A stretch of 63,309 nt of DNA from Fimbriimonadaceae bacterium. GTDB lineage: Bacteria; Armatimonadota; Fimbriimonadia; Fimbriimonadales; Fimbriimonadaceae. Location: assembly GCA_019694835.1 (NCBI GenBank), contig JAIBBE010000163.1, forward strand, positions 1 through 63,309, read 5' to 3'. This document shows, piece after piece, positions 59,243-63,309 of the stretch (position 1 is the first letter of the stretch; each line of letters begins with the position of its first letter). The notes under the pieces were generated by a model. That model was not told the origin of the DNA, did no database searches, and saw nothing but the letters and a program-made list of their open reading frames with translations. The translations under genes and the position numbers were made by a program.

Positions 59243-59687
59243 AAGCGTACGGTTTGTCATCATTGGTGGGCTTGCGCTTGTGCTGCAGGGAGGCTCATAT
59301 GTAACTTTTGACCTCGATTTGGCTCTAGCCAGCGATCCTGAAAATGGTAGTGCGCTCATTCGCGCATTGGCTCCTTATCATCCGTTCCCTCCAAACTTCG
59401 GATCGGCCGATCGCTTCGTGTGGGATGATCGGAGCTTTCGAGGCGCGGTCATCAGCTTGGTGACCGACCTTGGTCACTTGGACCTCCTGCTCGTTCTACC
59501 GGGCGTTGACTCCTTCGAGAGCCTGTATGCTAGGGCGGAAGATCGAATTGTCGCCGGTGCTCACGTCAAGGTTGCAGCGATTGACGACCTCATTGCGATG
59601 AAGGAGAGTGCCGATCGTCCCAAAGATCGGGCACATCTGGATCAACTCATCGCTCTCAAAAAGCTCCGCTTTGGGGACTCTGAATAA
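59190..59687 (+). CDS. Nucleotidyltransferase-fold protein (MNT/AbiEii-like)
   Basis: A 165-residue protein with VRFVIIGGLALVLQGG and TFDLDLALAS, the GG and D-x-D elements of the Pol-beta nucleotidyltransferase fold. VKVAAIDDLIAMKESADRPK and the end DRAHLDQLIAL follow. Related proteins act as toxins that modify tRNA or proteins, paired with a small antitoxin. The TTG start at 59190 lies inside the preceding gene, so the pair is strongly coupled. Confidence 0.75.
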   Translation: MLQKPPEFTEILHALNRESVRFVIIGGLALVLQGGSYVTFDLDLALASDPENGSALIRALAPYHPFPPNFGSADRFVWDDRSFRGAVISLVTDLGHLDLLLVLPGVDSFESLYARAEDRIVAGAHVKVAAIDDLIAMKESADRPKDRAHLDQLIALKKLRFGDSE

Positions 59688-59697
59688 GATTGCCCGA

Positions 59698-61863
59698 TTA
59701 GTTTCTTAACGGCTTACCCGTATCCAGCATATGCCGAATCCGCGCATGCGTCAGCGCGTGGCCGAGCAAGTCCTTAAACTCGATCCTCTCCAGTTCCAGC
59801 GCAGACTCGGGCGAGGTTGCCTTGACCAGCACTTGCTTGATCCGATCCCCAATTGTCTCATCATAGTCGCTGATCTCGCCTTTTGCCTTGAGTTCGTCCT
59901 GATTGCGGTCAATCATGCCGGAGATGGGGCCTTCGATCGGCCGCCATTCCGGAAGCGGCGTTGGTTCGGTCTGCAGTACGATCTGCCGAGCGACGGTGAT
60001 GAGCATGTCGGGGTTGTAGGCGGTCACATCGGTGTCGCGGAGATAGCCGAGGCGGCGGGCGTCGTCGGCGTTCGAGGAGACCGTGCCCAGCATGAGGTTC
60101 TTGGCAACATCGACGAGGTCCTTGGCGCTGTGCTGGTGCATAAGGCGCATGCGCATGGTTCCGCCACCCCCGGGCAGCAGACCCACTTTCGCCTCCGGGA
60201 GCCCAATCTGGGATTCGGGATGGGCAACGATTACCGGACAGGCCATCGCCATTTCGTAACCGCCGCCAAGGCAGTGGCCAAACACTGCTGCGACGGCCCT
60301 TTTCGTACTTAACAGAATGCCGAGATCCTGGAGGAGTATCAGCCCGGCCTCTACAGTCGGCCACTGATCTGGAGCGCTATTGTCGAGCAGGAATTGCAGA
60401 TCAAACCCGGCCGAGAAGGATCGGGCTTCGGAGGTGTACACGAAGGGCCGTTCTTCCTTCTCCAGGTAGGCGATGAGGGACTCGATGGTGGCGGGCGACA
60501 GCACGCCCATCTTCGTCGTCACGCCCACGCTAATCACGCCTTCGCCGAGATCGCGGGTGATGAAGCCGGGGTGCTCTTCGAGGATCGTGTAGTTGTCGAG
60601 GCGTCGGAATTGGGGTTCGAGTCGTTTGTGCACCCACGCGCCATCGAAAGCGCGCATGTCCATGCCTTGGTAGAACTTGCCTTCCTTGATGCCAAGCTTC
60701 TCCGGCCCGATCGCGTCGATCATCTCGAACGGCCCCATCTCCCAAGCAAATCCCCATCGCATGACGCGATCGAAATCTTGGACGCTGTGACTGATTTCGG
60801 CCTTGAGGTAATCCGCGTACTGCAGAACCGGCACGAGGTGCTCGCGAAGGAACTCGCCGGTCTCGTCCTTGAAATCCAGGGCCGCCGCAATTCGTTCTCC
60901 CAGGGGTTTGCGAGAAAGTTCGTCGAGGGCAGGCAGGACGACATCCTGTTTTTCGCGATAGGCCATCGTATTGAAGTCGAGAACCACGAGTTCTTTGCCT
61001 TCGCGGCGGTAATAGCCCTGGCCGACCTTCTCACCGATCCAGCCTCGCTCCAAGAGTGCCGCCATGGATTGGGGTGTACGAAGGTTCTCACGATGGGGGT
61101 CGTCGGGGCATCTTTCGAAGAGGTTCTTCGCGATATCCTGCATGATATCGAGGCCCACGAGGTCGTTTAGGCGGAAGCTCGCGGAGCGGGGGCGACCGAG
61201 GAATGGTCCGGTGATCGCGTCGACTTGCTCAACGCTCAAGTGCAGCCGCTCAGCCGCGTGAATCGCGTTGATCATCGCCCACATGCCAAATCGATTGGCG
61301 ATAAAGCCGGGCGTATCTTTGGCCAGAACGACCCGACGGGCAACCTGGTGCTCCAAGAATTCGGTCATCTTGCGGATAACTTCAGAGTCAGTCTCGGGGG
61401 TCGGGATCAGCTCAAGGAGCTTCAGATAGCGCGGTGGGTTAAAGAAGTGGGTGCCGAGGAAACGCCGACGGAACGACTCGGACCGGCCCTCGGCAAGCAG
61501 TGAAATCTCCAGCCCGCTCGTGTTGGTGCTGATCATCGTGTCGGGGCGGAGCAACGGCTCCAATTGGGCGAACAGGTCGCGCTTGGCGCCCATTTTCTCG
61601 ATGATTGCCTCGCAGACCCAGTCGACGTTCGGGATCACCTCCGCGAGCTTATCTAGGCCGCCGAGTTTCACGGCGTTTGCGGTCGAGGGTACGTAGAAGT
61701 GGGGCGGACGGGCGGTCTTGACGCGACCAAACGCTTCCTGAGCCGACGCTTCCGTTAGGTCGAGCAGTGTGACGTCAAATCCAATGTTGGCGAGGTGGGC
61801 GGCGATCCCGCTCCCCATCGTTCCCGCCCCAATGACACAGGCGCGGCGCGCTTCTCCATCCAT
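59698..61863 (-). CDS. 3-hydroxyacyl-CoA dehydrogenase / enoyl-CoA hydratase fusion (FadB/FadN-like)
   Basis: A 721-residue bifunctional enzyme of fatty-acid beta-oxidation. The N-terminal half is the NAD-dependent dehydrogenase (VIGAGTMGSGIAAHLANIGF, STNTSGLEISLLA, GTHFFNPPRYLKLLE). The C-terminal part is a crotonase domain (RSFSAGFDLQFLL, VFGHCLGGGYEMAMACP, GLPEAKVGLLPGGGGTMRM). This domain order, dehydrogenase first, is that of FadN-type proteins, opposite to FadB. A thiolase usually follows, but none is next to it here. The ATG at 61863 matches the Rossmann start; the longer frame runs into a palindromic repeat. Confidence 0.9.
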   Translation of the reverse strand: MDGEARRACVIGAGTMGSGIAAHLANIGFDVTLLDLTEASAQEAFGRVKTARPPHFYVPSTANAVKLGGLDKLAEVIPNVDWVCEAIIEKMGAKRDLFAQLEPLLRPDTMISTNTSGLEISLLAEGRSESFRRRFLGTHFFNPPRYLKLLELIPTPETDSEVIRKMTEFLEHQVARRVVLAKDTPGFIANRFGMWAMINAIHAAERLHLSVEQVDAITGPFLGRPRSASFRLNDLVGLDIMQDIAKNLFERCPDDPHRENLRTPQSMAALLERGWIGEKVGQGYYRREGKELVVLDFNTMAYREKQDVVLPALDELSRKPLGERIAAALDFKDETGEFLREHLVPVLQYADYLKAEISHSVQDFDRVMRWGFAWEMGPFEMIDAIGPEKLGIKEGKFYQGMDMRAFDGAWVHKRLEPQFRRLDNYTILEEHPGFITRDLGEGVISVGVTTKMGVLSPATIESLIAYLEKEERPFVYTSEARSFSAGFDLQFLLDNSAPDQWPTVEAGLILLQDLGILLSTKRAVAAVFGHCLGGGYEMAMACPVIVAHPESQIGLPEAKVGLLPGGGGTMRMRLMHQHSAKDLVDVAKNLMLGTVSSNADDARRLGYLRDTDVTAYNPDMLITVARQIVLQTEPTPLPEWRPIEGPISGMIDRNQDELKAKGEISDYDETIGDRIKQVLVKATSPESALELERIEFKDLLGHALTHARIRHMLDTGKPLRN

Positions 61864-62001
61864 GCGAACAATAACCCTCCGAGTCTGGGCCCGAGAATAC
61901 CTTCCGGACACCCTCTCCCATCCGCGAGCTCCTCGATCGTGATGAGGTTCTATTCCTCCAGCAGCCCGCGGATGGAGGCCGTCGGGTTCCTTGCCTTTCG
62001 G

Positions 62002-62172
62002 GAGTCTTCCTGCTTGGCCCCTCCCTGTCCCTCCCCCACGAGAGTGGGAGAGGGGAATTTGCTTGGAGTTACCAGTCGCTGATTGCGAGCGGTTCCGGGT
62101 CGAGAGTTCGGCGGAGTCCCCTCTCCCACTCTCGTGGGGGAGGGACAGGGAGGGGGCCAAGCGGGGAAGACT
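62002..62172. repeat. Long palindrome related to the one at 8 kb
   Basis: Arms about 62002-62055 and 62115-62172 are near-perfect inverted copies (one indel and a few mismatches), sharing CCCTCCCTGTCCCTCCCCC with the element at 8027-8168. The loop differs from that copy. It fills most of the gap between two divergent genes. Confidence 0.85.
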
Positions 62173-62217
62173 CACAACACGAGACCCAAGTTTCGAGCCC
62201 CCTGAGGCTCCCAGTGA

Positions 62218-62223
62218 TACAAT
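62218..62223 (+). promoter_or_regulatory. -10 box (TACAAT) of a leaderless-type start
   Basis: TACAAT ends 5 nt before the ATG at 62229, which favours this start over the GTG at 62214, because that GTG would lie upstream of any transcript. Confidence 0.55.
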
Positions 62224-62228
62224 GCGGT

Positions 62229-63065
62229 ATGCACCTGACCCGGCGCATGCGGCTGATATGGCACAAGCTGTGGCTCATCGCCCTGGTGGGGGCGACTGTG
62301 GATGTCGTGGCGAGCGAGGCGGCGAAGTATGCGGGAGTGACGGTGCCGATTCCCTGGCTGTTCAGCGCGATTGGAGTCGCGGGGATGCTGGGGGCGGCGG
62401 TGGTCCGGGTGTATTCGGTGCCGCTGATCCCGGAGGGGTTGACGCCGGACGAGGCGCTGACGCGGCGTTCGCGTGTGCTCGGCGAGCGGCTTGGGGCGAC
62501 TCCGGTTCGGGTGTTCGTAAGTGATCTGCCGAAGCTGCGGGGGAAGGTCGACACGTTTCTCGATGGGCACGATCTGTTCGTGTCGAAGCGGGTGGCGGAC
62601 TTGCCGGAGGCGCAGCGGGACTTCATGCTGGCGCGGGCGTTGGTTTCATTAGGGCCGGCAGGGACGCTCGATCGCACGAGAATACGGATAACCTTGACTG
62701 TAGCCGGGACACTCCTTGCTACGATGGCGACCCTTATACGAATCGACGCGTTCGTCCGGTCTCCGGATCGGACCCTCTGGATGTTGTTGATGAACCTCGC
62801 TGCTAGCACGCTTATTCCCATCTCAATGCTTAGATTTGGTAACCACGAAGACCAGACTCCGGATGTTCTTGCACTGGGCTGCGTCGGTAACCTCCCTGCC
62901 TCTATCTCGGCATTGACAGCACTGGCAGACACTTTTGCTGAGAAAAAGGAAGCGATTGACGAAGCGGATCGACTCGCGCTTTGGTGGGACACCAAGGGCC
63001 AGAAGGCCGTCGAGGCGAGCGAGTGGTATCAGAGGGAACGGGGTTTGGCCGCGAAGGGAGAATAG
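62229..63065 (+). CDS. Membrane protein resembling an M48 peptidase without its zinc site
   Basis: A 278-residue protein with two N-terminal hydrophobic helices and another pair near 155-210. The region RRSRVLGERLGATPVRVFVS and TFLDGHDLFVSKRVADLPEA resembles the lead-in to the active-site helix of M48 peptidases (HtpX/Oma1), but where HExxH is expected it reads QRDFMLARALVSL. It is therefore probably a non-catalytic relative. The match is by eye and remote. The C-terminal part has helical Ala/Glu-rich sequence. No partner genes are visible. Confidence 0.55.
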   Translation: MHLTRRMRLIWHKLWLIALVGATVDVVASEAAKYAGVTVPIPWLFSAIGVAGMLGAAVVRVYSVPLIPEGLTPDEALTRRSRVLGERLGATPVRVFVSDLPKLRGKVDTFLDGHDLFVSKRVADLPEAQRDFMLARALVSLGPAGTLDRTRIRITLTVAGTLLATMATLIRIDAFVRSPDRTLWMLLMNLAASTLIPISMLRFGNHEDQTPDVLALGCVGNLPASISALTALADTFAEKKEAIDEADRLALWWDTKGQKAVEASEWYQRERGLAAKGE

Positions 63066-63090
63066 CGCCTCTGCTCGTCTTCGCTCGCGA

Positions 63091-63195
63091 CCTCTCCCCC
63101 AACCCCTCTCCTCCGCCGCCAAATCCAGACCCGGTCGAAAGCAGGAGGGCGCAGGAGAGGTGAGCCGGAATCCCTCTCACGCAGTGAGAGGGACC
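63091..63195. repeat. CTCTCCTGCGCCC-family hairpin plus small dyad
   Basis: CCTCTCCCCCAACCCCTCTC (63091 on) pairs with GGAGGGCGCAGGAGAGG-type sequence near 63147-63162; a second dyad, CCCTCTCACGCAGTGAGAGGG (63173-63193), follows, as in the duplicated unit at 27994-28380. The remaining bases to 63309 hold no gene that I can support. Confidence 0.8.
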
Positions 63196-63309
63196 TCGCC
63201 GCGAGGAACGAGCGTGCGGGGAGTCGCTATAGTGTCATGTCAACCCCCTGGCAGCTTTTTTGTCCACTTTCCGTGGTGACCGGAGAAGATTGCGCATGCA
63301 GCTGGGCAG

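Overview
The window reads as chromosomal DNA of a GC-rich bacterium (about 60% GC by eye), most plausibly a member of the Armatimonadota (Fimbriimonadia-like). This placement is inference. It rests on the two secreted proteins that end in a duplicated dockerin-like Ca-binding module with the NGDAD.DNEVGIGDYA signature, on the very large load of palindromic repeats, and on a promoter layout that implies many leaderless mRNAs. Housekeeping genes present include lepA, secG, mreC/mreD, glmM, grpE, pckA, ubiX, ubiD, a UvrA homologue, kdsD and two tRNAs. One tRNA is a selenocysteine tRNA (UCA).

Layout. 1-2.9 kb: remains of an RHS polymorphic-toxin locus, with a truncated RHS core and its variable tip, a possible immunity lipoprotein, then a frameshifted RHS fragment with a second tip and another small gene. 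2.9-9.7 kb: Tat-signal protein plus amidase, two secreted proteins, a BlaI/M56 signalling pair with two visible operators, a CBS-DUF1385 membrane protein and secG. 9.7-15.7 kb: hybrid histidine kinase, ubiX, a TIGR01777 epimerase and a TPR lipoprotein-like protein. 15.7-20.9 kb: acyltransferase, four-helix-bundle protein, thioredoxin-like protein, a truncated cyclase/NB-ARC regulator abutting a GxxExxY gene, and an 86-bp tandem array. 20.9-29.5 kb: pckA, tRNA-Sec, mreDC, phosphomannomutase, tRNA-Arg, ubiD carrying an in-frame palindrome, and a second thioredoxin-like gene. 29.7-37 kb: secreted GH15 glucoamylase, a 63-bp hairpin array, a HAF/dockerin-like protein, an Fn3-like protein and a second four-helix-bundle gene. 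37-48.3 kb: grpE-glmM, kdsD, inositol-phosphatase family, a glycosyltransferase-like membrane protein and an M28 peptidase (both with repeat-derived insertions), deaminase, TPR protein, third four-helix-bundle gene and PilZ. 48.2-63.3 kb: methyltransferase, RbsD-like protein, lepA, glucose-dehydrogenase-like secreted protein, GGDEF, VanX-like dipeptidase, an ArsR-B12 regulator, a half-length UvrA with hydrolase, a toxin-antitoxin-like pair, a FadB-like fusion enzyme and an M48-like membrane protein without its metal site.

The most unusual signals are: (i) several families of palindromic repeats, some sitting in frame inside conserved genes (ubiD, an M28 peptidase, a membrane glycosyltransferase) in a manner reminiscent of Rickettsia palindromic elements; (ii) about 20 genes with a TANNNT-type -10 box 5-10 nt before the start codon and no Shine-Dalgarno; (iii) a UvrA that stops after its first ATPase module; (iv) four-helix-bundle genes whose internal loop shares short iterated motifs with their 3' flank. 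No CRISPR array, rRNA, phage or transposase gene was seen.
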